Assembly: GCA_036381195.1 (NCBI GenBank)
Contig: DASVDH010000120.1
Location: forward strand, 1-26,540
Source of the DNA: RSA9 sp036381195
Lineage (GTDB): Bacteria > Gemmatimonadota > Gemmatimonadetes > Longimicrobiales > RSA9
Reading direction: 5' to 3'
Length of the DNA stretch: 26,540 nucleotides
The notes under the pieces are model-generated. The model saw nothing but the letters and a program-made list of their open reading frames with translations. It was not told where the DNA came from and ran no database searches. The translations under genes were made by a program, and so were the position numbers. This document shows, in pieces, positions 1 through 10,301 of this stretch (within the stretch, counting starts at the first letter, position 1; each line of letters starts with the position of its first letter).

Positions 1-58
1 CGGTGTTGCTGGCCCGAAGCGGCGACCGTATCTTGGGGGCCGGAGGACCGGGCCGTGA
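1..58 (+). CDS. Possible 3' end of an upstream gene (partial)
   Basis: Reading from base 2, an open frame of 18 codons ends at TGA 56-58. Its last bases would overlap a GTG at 55 in the GTGA arrangement used by several other gene pairs in this window. The fragment is too short to recognise a family, and the other two forward frames are also open here, so the call rests on context only. It could equally be non-coding upstream sequence. Confidence 0.25.
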   Translation, partial: GVAGPKRRPYLGGRRTGP

Positions 59-99
59 GGGTGCCCGCCGCGAAGGTCTTTCCCCGAAATCGGATCTCC

Positions 100-1227
100 A
101 TGCCCGTTCCGCTGCTAGATCTGCGCGCGCAATACGCGACCATCCGCGGACAGGTCGAGGCTGCGCTGGCCGGCGTGTTGGAATCGCAGCAATTCATTCT
201 GGGGCCGGTGGTCGAGCGCTTCGAGGCCGAGGCGGCAGCATACCTGGGCGTGCCGCACGCCGTGGCCTGCGCGAGTGGAACCGATGCGCTGCTGCTCTCT
301 CTCCAGGCGCTGGGGCTGGAGCAGGGGGACGAGGTGATCGTGCCGGCGTTCACGTTCTTCGCGAGCGCGGGCGCGGTCTGGAACGCCGGGCTCCGGCCGG
401 TTTTCGCCGACATCGACCCGGAGACGTTCAATCTGGACCCGGATTCGGTGCGGGCCGCGATCACGGACCGGACACGGGCCATCATGGCGGTGCACCTGTT
501 CGGGCAGATGGCGGACATGGCCGCGCTGGAGGCCATCGCTCACGAGCACGGTCTGGCGCTGATCGAGGATGCGGCGCAGGCGTTCGGAGCGCGGCAGCGG
601 TGGGGCGACACCTGGCGCGCGGCGGGCACGATTGGCACGGTGGGCTGTTTCTCGTTCTTCCCCACCAAGAACCTGGGCGGGTTCGGGGACGGGGGGATGG
701 TCGTCACGAGTGACGCGGCACTGGCCGAGCGGGTGCGATTGCGCCGGACGCACGGTGCGCACAAGCTGTATCAGCACGAAGTCGTGGGCACGAACTCGCG
801 GCTGGATGCGCTGCAGGCGGCAGTGCTCTCCGTGAAGCTGCCGCACCTCCGCGGCTGGTCGGAGCGGCGGCGGGCGAACGCCGCCGCCTACGGGGCGGCG
901 CTCGCCGATGTGGAGGAGGTCGTGACTCCGGTGGTGCGGCCGCAGAACGAGTCCATCTTCAACCAGTATACGCTGCGGGTACGCGATCGGGACGGACTCA
1001 AGGCGTACCTGGACGCCCACGGGATCGGGAACGCGATCTACTACCCGCTGGCGCTGCACCTCCAGCCCTGCTTCGCATCGCTGGGCTACCGGGCCGGGGA
1101 TCTGGCCGAGAGCGAGCGGGCAACGAGGGAGGTCGTGAGCCTGCCGGTCTATGCAGAGCTGACGCCCCGGCAGCTCGAGGAAGTGGTGCAGCGGATCCGC
1201 GCGTTCTACGGCCTGAGCGAGGCCTGA
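100..1227 (+). CDS. DegT/DnrJ/EryC1/StrS-family PLP-dependent sugar aminotransferase
   Basis: This 375-residue protein matches the sugar-nucleotide aminotransferase family, which transfers an amino group from glutamate to a keto-sugar nucleotide during polysaccharide or glycan synthesis. The N-terminus PLLDLRAQY is the usual family start. Asp157 in IEDAAQAFGA should contact the PLP ring, and Lys190 in FFPTKNLGG is the expected Schiff-base lysine. The length is normal for the family. The ATG at 100 sits where family members begin. However, a GTG at 55 has a good GGAGGA ribosome-binding site 7 bases upstream and a GTGA overlap with a possible upstream frame, and would add 15 residues, so the start is unsettled. 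The UDP-sugar dehydrogenase downstream supports a role in nucleotide-sugar modification. The exact substrate cannot be read from sequence. Confidence 0.9.
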   Translation: MPVPLLDLRAQYATIRGQVEAALAGVLESQQFILGPVVERFEAEAAAYLGVPHAVACASGTDALLLSLQALGLEQGDEVIVPAFTFFASAGAVWNAGLRPVFADIDPETFNLDPDSVRAAITDRTRAIMAVHLFGQMADMAALEAIAHEHGLALIEDAAQAFGARQRWGDTWRAAGTIGTVGCFSFFPTKNLGGFGDGGMVVTSDAALAERVRLRRTHGAHKLYQHEVVGTNSRLDALQAAVLSVKLPHLRGWSERRRANAAAYGAALADVEEVVTPVVRPQNESIFNQYTLRVRDRDGLKAYLDAHGIGNAIYYPLALHLQPCFASLGYRAGDLAESERATREVVSLPVYAELTPRQLEEVVQRIRAFYGLSEA

Positions 1228-1346
1228 GCAGCCGGGCACGCCGGTCGTTTCGGGCGTGCGGGCATCACACTTGCAAGCCGGAACCGCTCCCCGCGCCGCA
1301 CAGGCGCGTGCAGGGAAGGGCTGGCCCAACTTCGAGGGGATGACCC

Positions 1347-2681
1347 ATGCATGTGGCGGTGATCGGAACAGGCTACGTGGGGTTGGTGGTGGGCGCGTGC
1401 CTGGCGGAGACGGGCAACGATGTGATTTGCGCGGACATCGACGAGGGCAAGATCGCGCGGCTGAACGCCGGCGAGGTGCCGATCTACGAACCGGGGCTGG
1501 AGCCGCTGGTGCGGCGGAACCTGGAGGAGGGCCGGCTCCGGTTCACGACAGACGTCGGGTTCGCGGTGCGCGAGTCGGAGATCATCTTCATCGCGGTGGG
1601 CACGCCGCCGGACGAGGACGGCTCCGCGGATCTGCAGCACGTGCTGCGTGCAGCCGAGGCGATCGGCCGCAACATGAACGGTGAGAAGGTGGTGGTGACG
1701 AAGAGCACGGTCCCGGTGGGGGCCGCGGCTCGTGTGCGGGCGGAGATCGAGAAGTACACGAAATACCCCGTTCATGTGTGCTCGAACCCGGAGTTCCTGA
1801 AGGAAGGTGCGGCGGTCGATGATTTCATGAAGCCGGATCGAGTGGTGGTGGGTGTGGATTCGGAGTATGCGCGGAAGGTGCTCGAAGAGCTGTACGCGCC
1901 GTTCGTGAGGACGGGAAAGCCGATGCTGTTCATGAGCATCGCGTCGGCGGAGATCACGAAGTACGCGGCGAACGCGATGCTGGCCACGCGGATCTCGTTC
2001 ATGAACATGGTGGCGCGGCTGTGCGCGGAGGTGGGAGCGGACGTGGACGAGGTGCGGCGGGGGATCGGGACGGATTCGCGCATCGGGCCGGCGTTCCTGT
2101 TCGCCGGGTGCGGCTACGGCGGGAGCTGCTTTCCGAAAGACATTCGTGCGCTGGTCCGCACGCTCGATGAGTACGGCGTCGATGGGGCGATCCTGGAGGC
2201 GGTGGAGCGGGTGAACGAGTCGCAGAAGCGGCTGCTGCTGGAGGTGGTGGATGAGCGGTTCGGGAAGCGGCTGGGCGGCCGGACGTTCGCGGTCTGGGGT
2301 CTGAGCTTCAAGCCCGAGACGGACGACATGCGCGAGGCGCCGTCGCTGGTGGTGGTGGAAGGGCTGCTGGAGCGGGGCGCGCGGGTGCAGGTGCACGATC
2401 CGCAGGCGATGGAGGTGGCGCGCGGGCATTTCGGGGACCGGGTGGTGTACTGCGATCACAACTACGACGCGCTGGCCGGTGCGGACGCGCTGCTCATCGT
2501 GACGGAGTGGAAGCCGTACCGCCGGCCGGACTTCCAGAAGATGCGGGGCCTGATGCGGCAGCCGATCATTCTCGACGGTCGCAACCTGTTCGAGCCGGAG
2601 CGGATGCGGGAGCTGGGGTTCGAGTACGTGAGCGTCGGCCGGCCCCGGGTGGTTCCGCTACAGGCGATCGCGGCGAGGTGA
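1347..2681 (+). CDS. ugd: UDP-glucose/UDP-sugar 6-dehydrogenase
   Basis: This 444-residue protein is a nucleotide-sugar dehydrogenase of the UDP-glucose/GDP-mannose dehydrogenase family. It oxidises the C6 alcohol of a UDP-sugar to the carboxylate in two NAD+-dependent steps, giving for example UDP-glucuronate for surface polysaccharide. The N-terminal Rossmann motif GTGYVG lies at about residues 7-12. Glu149 in NPEFLKEG and Cys261 with Lys264 in GGSCFPKD are the expected catalytic residues. The C-terminal UDP-binding domain contains the WGLSFKPETDD segment. The ATG at 1347 follows a purine-rich GAGGGG stretch. A 119-base gap separates it from the aminotransferase, and both probably feed the same glycan pathway. 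UDP-N-acetyl sugar dehydrogenases share these motifs, so UDP-glucose is likely but not proven as the substrate. Confidence 0.92.
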   Translation: MHVAVIGTGYVGLVVGACLAETGNDVICADIDEGKIARLNAGEVPIYEPGLEPLVRRNLEEGRLRFTTDVGFAVRESEIIFIAVGTPPDEDGSADLQHVLRAAEAIGRNMNGEKVVVTKSTVPVGAAARVRAEIEKYTKYPVHVCSNPEFLKEGAAVDDFMKPDRVVVGVDSEYARKVLEELYAPFVRTGKPMLFMSIASAEITKYAANAMLATRISFMNMVARLCAEVGADVDEVRRGIGTDSRIGPAFLFAGCGYGGSCFPKDIRALVRTLDEYGVDGAILEAVERVNESQKRLLLEVVDERFGKRLGGRTFAVWGLSFKPETDDMREAPSLVVVEGLLERGARVQVHDPQAMEVARGHFGDRVVYCDHNYDALAGADALLIVTEWKPYRRPDFQKMRGLMRQPIILDGRNLFEPERMRELGFEYVSVGRPRVVPLQAIAAR

Positions 2682-2702
2682 GCGTGAGCGCGGCGCCGGC
2701 CT

Positions 2703-2741
2703 GCGCTCCGAGGCGGCGAACGGCCGGGGCGGCCGGAGCGC
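2703..2741 (+). other. GC-rich inverted repeat after ugd
   Basis: GCGCTCC at 2703-2709 pairs with GGAGCGC at 2735-2741, and inside it GGCCG at 2722-2726 pairs with CGGCC at 2730-2734, leaving a 12-base bulge. It lies in the ugd-to-TPR gap. There is no T-run, so it is not a typical intrinsic terminator. In such GC-rich DNA, chance pairing is possible. Confidence 0.25.
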
Positions 2742-2771
2742 CGGACCGTGGCGATGCGGCGGTGCGCGCGT

Positions 2772-2777
2772 TATCTT
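2772..2777 (+). promoter_or_regulatory. Candidate -10 box for a leaderless transcript
   Basis: TATCTT is one of the few AT-rich hexamers in this gap and ends only 7 bases before the GTG start at 2785. Transcription would then begin at or next to the start codon, giving a leaderless mRNA. In agreement, no Shine-Dalgarno sequence is visible before that GTG. With a 17-base spacer the -35 would be TGGCGA (2749-2754), matching TTGACA at 3 of 6 positions. The evidence is a sequence match only. Confidence 0.35.
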
Positions 2778-2784
2778 CAGCGGC

Positions 2785-3519
2785 GTGGAACGTCAGATCG
2801 AGGAGCTGATCCGGGCCGGCCGTGAGGCTTACGACCGGCGGGACTACGGCGCGGCGTTGGCGCGCTTCACGCAGGTCCTGGAAGCGCATCCCGGGTTCGC
2901 GGACATCCACAACTACGCCGGGGTCTGCCTGAGTCTCCTGGGCCAGCCGGAAGCGGCGCTGGCGGAGTTCGATGAGGCCGTCGCGCTGAACGACGGCTAC
3001 GTCGAGGCGCATCTGAACCGCGCCATCACGCTGAACGAGCTGGGACGCTACGAGGAGGCGCAGCGGGCGTTCGAGCGGGCCGGAGAGCAGGAGGCGCGGG
3101 CGGCGGGCCGGTTCCCCGCGGCGGTCTCGGGCCGGCTGGCGAACGCGCACGCCGCTGTCGGCGAGCTGTACCTTCAGGCGGGTGCGCCGGCGGAGGCGGC
3201 GGCGCAGTTCCGGGCGGCGATCGCCCTCCGGCCCCAGTTCCTCGACATCCGGAACCGGCTGGCGCAGGCGTTGCTCGAGCTGGGCGACCTGGATGGCGCG
3301 GAAGCGGAGCTGAAGGCCGCCCTCGAGCGCAATCCGCGATTCCTCGCGGCACGGTTGAACCTCGGGCTGGTCCACTTCCGGCGCGGTGAGCTGGAGCGGG
3401 CGGCGGCGGAATGGAAGCGGTGCCGGGAGCAGGACGGCGCGAACGCCCAGGTCCGCTCCTTCCTGGCGCTGATCGAGCGCCAAGCGGTGGCCCACGACTC
3501 TCCCGATTCGAACGACTGA
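2785..3519 (+). CDS. TPR-repeat protein, cytoplasmic
   Basis: This 244-residue protein is built almost entirely of tetratricopeptide repeats. About six helix-turn-helix units are visible, with the typical spacing of small residues and of Tyr/Ala/Pro as in DYGAALARFTQVLEAHPG. TPR units form protein-binding solenoids, so it is probably an adaptor, but no catalytic motif or partner can be named. There is no signal peptide or membrane segment. The GTG at 2785 begins the first repeat directly and has no Shine-Dalgarno sequence; a TATCTT box 7 bases upstream hints at leaderless transcription. The next gene, a TPR lipoprotein, starts 5 bases after its stop and is likely co-transcribed. Its position ahead of a BamD-like gene suggests an envelope-related role, which is inference only. 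Confidence 0.85.
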   Translation: MERQIEELIRAGREAYDRRDYGAALARFTQVLEAHPGFADIHNYAGVCLSLLGQPEAALAEFDEAVALNDGYVEAHLNRAITLNELGRYEEAQRAFERAGEQEARAAGRFPAAVSGRLANAHAAVGELYLQAGAPAEAAAQFRAAIALRPQFLDIRNRLAQALLELGDLDGAEAELKAALERNPRFLAARLNLGLVHFRRGELERAAAEWKRCREQDGANAQVRSFLALIERQAVAHDSPDSND

Positions 3520-3524
3520 GGCCG

Positions 3525-4448
3525 ATGGAGGGCAGGCGGCGGACTCCGGCGGCGGGTCTGCGGGCGCAATGGGTCGCGCTGTGCGCGGCGGCTCTGGCGG
3601 CCTGCCGGGGCGGCGAGGATGCGGCCGCGCGAGGCGACCGGCTGTGGGCGGATTCGGCGTACGCGGCGGCGCTGGCCGAGTACCGGCTGGCGATGCGGCA
3701 GGACCCGGGGAACGAGTCCATCCTGCTGCGCGTGGCGCATGCGTATGCCGTTGGCGGAGAGCTCGAGCGGGCGCTCGAGACGTACGGGACGCTCCTCGCA
3801 CGCGATGCGGATCAGGCGGATCAGGCCATTTTCGATTACATGCGGCTCGCGCGCCGCGCGTTCGAGCGGGGGGACCGCTACGGCATGGCTGCGGCAGTGG
3901 AAGCCGCGCTCGCGCTGCGGCCGCAGCTCGTGCTGGGTGAGCTGGCGGTGCCGCTGGCCCGCTATTACGCGGAGAACGGGGAGCCGGCGCGCGCCCTGCC
4001 GCTGTACGAGCGCGCGCTGACCGAGGCCTCCCCCGATTCCGCGACGGGGCTACTGTACGAGATCGGCCGGATCGAGGAGGCGCTGGGGCACTGCGAGGAG
4101 GCGATCGGCTACTTCAACGCCTACCGGCAGCGGCGACCGACCGGGGCGCGGGTGGGCGAGGCGCGGTGGCACACGGGGAGCTGCGCCCTGGAGCTGGCGC
4201 GGCAGGCGCACCAGGAGGGGCGGCTGCCCGCAGCGCTGGAGCACCTCGCGATCGTGCTGGAGTTGGGGGTGCCGGAGAACGTGCAGGACCAGGCCTGGTT
4301 CGAACGCGGCGAGATCCTGTTCGCCATCGGGCGGTTCGACGAGGCGCTGGCCGCTTACCGGCGTGTCCTGGACCTCAACCCCGCACGGACGGGCCAGCTC
4401 GTGGAGCGGGCACAGCAGCGGATCGACCAGATCCGCTTTGGCACCTAG
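3525..4448 (+). CDS. TPR-repeat lipoprotein
   Basis: This protein has 307 residues. The N-terminus has arginines, a hydrophobic stretch (WVALCAAALA) and a lipobox LAAC, so the cysteine at about residue 27 should be lipidated after signal peptidase II cleavage. The rest consists of tetratricopeptide repeats, for example AYAAALAEYRLAMRQDPG, ALPLYERAL, and RFDEALAAYRRVLDLNPA near the C-terminus. The ATG at 3525 is chosen because it starts directly at the signal peptide and follows a GAGG overlapping the previous stop region; the upstream in-frame extension would bury the signal. It lies between a TPR protein and the BamD-like gene, so it is plausibly an envelope scaffold. No named family is recognised. 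Confidence 0.85.
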   Translation: MEGRRRTPAAGLRAQWVALCAAALAACRGGEDAAARGDRLWADSAYAAALAEYRLAMRQDPGNESILLRVAHAYAVGGELERALETYGTLLARDADQADQAIFDYMRLARRAFERGDRYGMAAAVEAALALRPQLVLGELAVPLARYYAENGEPARALPLYERALTEASPDSATGLLYEIGRIEEALGHCEEAIGYFNAYRQRRPTGARVGEARWHTGSCALELARQAHQEGRLPAALEHLAIVLELGVPENVQDQAWFERGEILFAIGRFDEALAAYRRVLDLNPARTGQLVERAQQRIDQIRFGT

Positions 4449-4533
4449 CGAGTGGCCCTGCCAGCCATGGCGGTGACCCTGCGCGCGCACGATCCTTGAA
4501 ACCCGCTCGTCGCGGGGGGTGTAGCAGGGGCCG

Positions 4534-5289
4534 ATGCGAGGAATGTGGATCCCGATCTGGCTGCTGGGCGCGATGGCGGCGGTTGCGGCGGCGTGTGCGT
4601 CATCCGGACCGGCACTGCACACGCTGGGGCCCAACCCGCTGTTCGAGCACGGGATGAAGGCCTACGAGGCACGGAAGTGGTCGGAGGCGATCCGTGCATT
4701 CGAGCGGCTGGTGCTGGAATTTCCGACGCATCCGCGAATCGAGGAAGCGCGCTTCCGGCTGGCGGACTCGTACTTCGGGCGTGAGGAGTACATCACGGCA
4801 GCGAGCGAGTTCGGGAGGCTGGCGACGGATTACCCGGCAGGCGAGTGGGCGGACGATGCACGGTTCAAAGTGTGCGAATCGTACTTCCGGCTCTCGCCGA
4901 GGCCGGAGCTGGATCAGGAGTACACGCGGGCGGCGATCGACCACTGCCAATCGCTGATCGCGTACTATCCGACGAGCGAGTTCGCGGAACGCGCCCAGCA
5001 GATCGTGGTGGAGCTGCGCGACAAGCTGGCGAGGAAGATGCTGGAGAATGCGCAGTTCTACTATCAGAGGAACGCGGTGGACCCGGCGATCCTCTACCTC
5101 GAGGACGTGGTGCGCGAGTATCCGGAGTCGTCGTCCGCACCGAAGGCGCTGCTGCGCCTCGTCGAGATCTACCGGGAGATCGGCTACGAGGAGGAGGCGG
5201 AGGCAGCGAAGCAGCGGCTGCTGCGCGATTATCCGAACACGACGGAGGCGCAGCAGGCGAAGGCGATCTCGCTCGCCGGGGTGCCGTGA
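4534..5289 (+). CDS. bamD: BamD-like outer-membrane assembly lipoprotein
   Basis: This 251-residue protein has a signal peptide ending in a lipobox (AVAAAC, Cys at about 21) followed by TPR-like repeats of the YfiO/BamD type. BamD is the essential lipoprotein partner of BamA in the complex that inserts beta-barrel proteins into the outer membrane. The family pattern is visible in KAYEARKWSEAIRAFERL, the paired FPTHPRIEEARFRLADSYF and YPTSEFAERAQQ segments, and the final LLRDYPNTTEAQQA repeat. The length equals that of typical BamD. The ATG at 4534 follows a GGGG tract; an alternative ATG at 4543 is also possible. The last bases overlap the nadD GTG. Related periplasmic TPR proteins such as CpoB/YbgF look similar, but the lipobox and length favour BamD. 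Confidence 0.85.
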   Translation: MRGMWIPIWLLGAMAAVAAACASSGPALHTLGPNPLFEHGMKAYEARKWSEAIRAFERLVLEFPTHPRIEEARFRLADSYFGREEYITAASEFGRLATDYPAGEWADDARFKVCESYFRLSPRPELDQEYTRAAIDHCQSLIAYYPTSEFAERAQQIVVELRDKLARKMLENAQFYYQRNAVDPAILYLEDVVREYPESSSAPKALLRLVEIYREIGYEEEAEAAKQRLLRDYPNTTEAQQAKAISLAGVP

Positions 5290-5885
5290 GGCTCGGGGTC
5301 TTCGGAGGGACGTTCGACCCGCCTCACATCGGGCACCTGATCGTCGCGCAGGATGCGTGGGCTGCCCTGGGGCTGGATCGGGTGCTGTTCGTGCCGGCAG
5401 CGGAGCCGCCGCACAAGCGTGGCCGCGTGCGGGCGCCTGCCGCGCTGCGGCTGGCGATGGTCGAGGCCGCGTGCGCGGGGGATGCGCGGTTCGAGGCCAG
5501 CGATCTGGAGATCCGGCGAGGCGGCACGTCCTACACAGTCGACACGCTGCGTGCCCTGAAGGAGCGCGACCCGGAGGGCGCGCTTTTTTTCCTTCTCGGG
5601 GCGGACCAGTTCCGGGACATCCATACGTGGCGGTCGCCGCTCGAGCTGGCGCGGTTGGCGGAGCTGGTGGTGCTGTCGCGGCCGGGCTGGCCTGACGTGG
5701 AGCCCGGGATCGAGCTGCCGTACCGGCGCCTGGACGTCACGTGCGTGGACGTGTCGGCGACGGAGATCCGCAGGCGAGTGGCTGCGGGGGAGCCGATCCG
5801 GTACCTCGTGCCGGCTGGCGTCGAGGCGATCATCCGGGCGCACGGGCTGTACGGCGCGCAGGCCGGGGCGTCCGGCTCGCGGTGA
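5286..5885 (+). CDS. nadD: Nicotinate-nucleotide adenylyltransferase
   Basis: This 199-residue protein joins nicotinate mononucleotide to AMP from ATP, forming deamido-NAD in NAD biosynthesis. The nucleotidyltransferase signature GGTFDPPHIGHL starts at about residue 7, with His14 and His17 of the HxGH motif. The PPHK loop follows at about residue 43, and the C-terminal SATEIRRRV corresponds to the ISSTxIR motif that binds ATP phosphates. The length is typical. The GTG at 5286 overlaps the bamD TGA in a GTGA arrangement, which suggests translational coupling. The ORF extends upstream without a stop, but that part is out-of-frame bamD. A run of seven T at 5584-5590, rare in this GC-rich gene, encodes the Leu-Phe-Phe part of a core strand. 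Confidence 0.95.
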   Translation: MRLGVFGGTFDPPHIGHLIVAQDAWAALGLDRVLFVPAAEPPHKRGRVRAPAALRLAMVEAACAGDARFEASDLEIRRGGTSYTVDTLRALKERDPEGALFFLLGADQFRDIHTWRSPLELARLAELVVLSRPGWPDVEPGIELPYRRLDVTCVDVSATEIRRRVAAGEPIRYLVPAGVEAIIRAHGLYGAQAGASGSR

Positions 5886-5937
5886 AGCGGCTGGGGCGCG
5901 AGCCCGGCCGGTCGGTCGTGCGGTGGGCGGCCGGACC

Positions 5938-5956
5938 GGGGATTGGGGGGGTGGGG
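5938..5956 (+). other. G-quadruplex motif in the secA leader
   Basis: On the + strand, GGGG (5938-5941), ATT, a seven-G run (5945-5951), T and GGGG (5953-5956) fit the four-tract G3+N1-7 pattern. It lies 49 bases before the secA ATG on the non-template strand, so it could form in the mRNA leader or in non-template DNA. It is the longest G-run in the non-coding sequence here. Confidence 0.45.
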
Positions 5957-6004
5957 TATCAAGGCAGAATGCGGTGACGTTCCACCCGTTGACGTCGGAA
6001 TCCA

Positions 6005-9306
<3,302 letters not shown>

Positions 9307-9310
<4 letters not shown>

Positions 9311-10044
9311 GCGCGACGCGGGCGCCCGCTGGCGCGGAAGCCAGGCCGGCGGCCCGCTTCCGGATCAAGGAGTGGCCGGGCTCCGAGCGGCCGCGGGAGC
9401 GACTCGAAGCGGCCGGAGCCGCGGCGCTGTCCCTGCGTGAACTGCTGGGCATCCTCATCGGCAGCGGGACGGAGGGGCGGTCGGCGGTCGAGGTGGCGGG
9501 GGACCTGCTCGGAGCGGCGAACGGGTCGCTGCGCCGCCTGGCTTCCGCGCCGCCGGTCGAGCTCCAGCGCGTGAAAGGCGTGGGGCCAGCGGTGGCCGCA
9601 CGGCTGGCGGCGGCACTGGAGCTGGGCCGGCGGCTGGCGCGGGAGGGGCCCAGCGACCGTGTCCGGATCCGCGGCCCGGCCGACGTCTACGAGCGCTGCG
9701 CGCCGACGCTGCGGGACTCGCTGCAGGAGGAGTTCCGCGTACTGCTGCTGAACACACAGCACGCGGTGATGCGGGAAGTGGTGGTGACCCGCGGCATCCT
9801 GGACGCATCCGTGGTCCACCCGCGCGAGGTCTTCAGGGCGGCGGTGGCGGAGAGTGCGGCGGCCGTCATCCTCGTCCACAACCATCCGTCAGGGGACCCC
9901 ACGCCATCACCCGAGGACCGGGAAGTCACACGCCAGCTCGCGGACGCGGGTCGCATTCTCGGGATCCCGGTGGTGGACCACGTGGTCATCGGCGACGCGC
10001 GTTACGTGTCGCTCGTCGAGGCCGGGATCATGAGCCCGGGCTGA
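9307..10044 (+). CDS. radC: RadC/JAMM-family protein
   Basis: This 245-residue protein has the two-part RadC layout: an N-terminal helix-hairpin-helix-like UPF0758 domain (LSLRELLGILIGSGTEGRS; LQRVKGVGPAVAARLAAALELGRR) and a C-terminal MPN/JAMM metalloprotease-like domain. The metal motif is HNHPSGDPTPSPED, with His191, His193, Ser201 and Asp204 in the expected spacing. The family was once linked to DNA repair, but its biochemical activity remains unclear, so function is not asserted beyond the fold. The GTG at 9307 overlaps the secA TGA (GTGA), so translation is probably coupled to secA. The start fits the family, whose conserved RIKEWPGSERPRERL segment follows 20 residues later. Confidence 0.9.
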
Positions 10045-10096
10045 GCCGCAGGGCGGGGGCGCGCCCAGCACCTCACTGGATCGCCGGTATTCCGCT

Positions 10097-10105
10097 TGCT
10101 ACAAT
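10097..10105 (+). promoter_or_regulatory. Extended -10 promoter upstream of relA
   Basis: TGCTACAAT fits the extended -10 pattern TGnTAnAAT, with the hexamer TACAAT at 10100-10105. It stands out in a gap that is otherwise nearly pure G and C. The -35 at a 17-base spacer (TGGATC, 10077-10082) is weak, which is common for extended -10 promoters. Transcription would begin near 10112, giving a leader of about 200 bases before the relA ATG. Confidence 0.55.
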
Positions 10106-10174
10106 TCGGAGCGGGGACCCAGGCCCGGCGCGGCCGGGTGTGAGGCCGGATCCTGGCGCGACGGCAGGCGCGGG

Positions 10175-10206
10175 CGGGCGGTGCCCCGACGGCGTCGCCC
10201 GATTTT
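10175..10206 (+). promoter_or_regulatory. Terminator/attenuator-like hairpin in the relA leader
   Basis: Bases 10175-10185 pair with 10191-10201 over 11 consecutive positions, two of them G-U, around the 5-base loop CCGAC. The stem is followed at once by ATTTT (10202-10206). This has the form of a short intrinsic terminator inside the leader, downstream of the extended -10 promoter. An alternative pairing of 10175-10188 with 10216-10227 (7 + 5 bp around a 2-base bulge) would prevent it. This is a hand-made fold without energies. Confidence 0.4.
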
Positions 10207-10238
10207 CGCTCCCGACGGGGCCGCCCGATTATCGCGCC
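10187..10238 (+). repeat. Two adjacent 26-base direct repeats in the relA leader
   Basis: Copy 1 (10187-10212) and copy 2 (10213-10238) are directly adjacent and agree at 22 of 26 positions. Both contain the core CGCCCGATT, followed by TTCGC in copy 1 and ATCGC in copy 2. Each copy supplies a CGCCCG that can pair with the same upstream CGGGCG at 10175-10180. Confidence 0.7.
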
Positions 10239-10275
10239 AGGCGGCACAACCGGGGTGCGGCAGGGGTTACCTCCA

Positions 10276-10301
10276 GGAGGGGCCGCTGGCGCGGCGCCTC
10301 C
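10276..10301 (+). promoter_or_regulatory. Hairpin abutting the relA ribosome-binding site
   Basis: GGAGGGGCCGC (10276-10286) pairs with GCGGCGCCTCC (10291-10301) with one mismatch around a TGGC loop. The likely ribosome-binding site GGGGAGG (10302-10308) begins at the next base. A CCTCC at 10270-10274 could pair with that site instead, so the structure may affect translation. Confidence 0.35.

Noticed and set aside
1236..1259. GCACGCC/GGCGTGC hairpin after the aminotransferase as a terminator
   Set aside because: It has a 7-bp stem with a 10-base loop and no T-tract; not convincing.
4496..4525. TTGAAA with a TGTAGC 18 bases downstream as a bamD promoter
   Set aside because: The -10 matches at only 3 of 6 positions; too weak to call.
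10057..10066. GGGCGCGCCC palindrome after radC as a terminator
   Set aside because: It has no loop-forming room and no T-run; short GC palindromes are frequent here.
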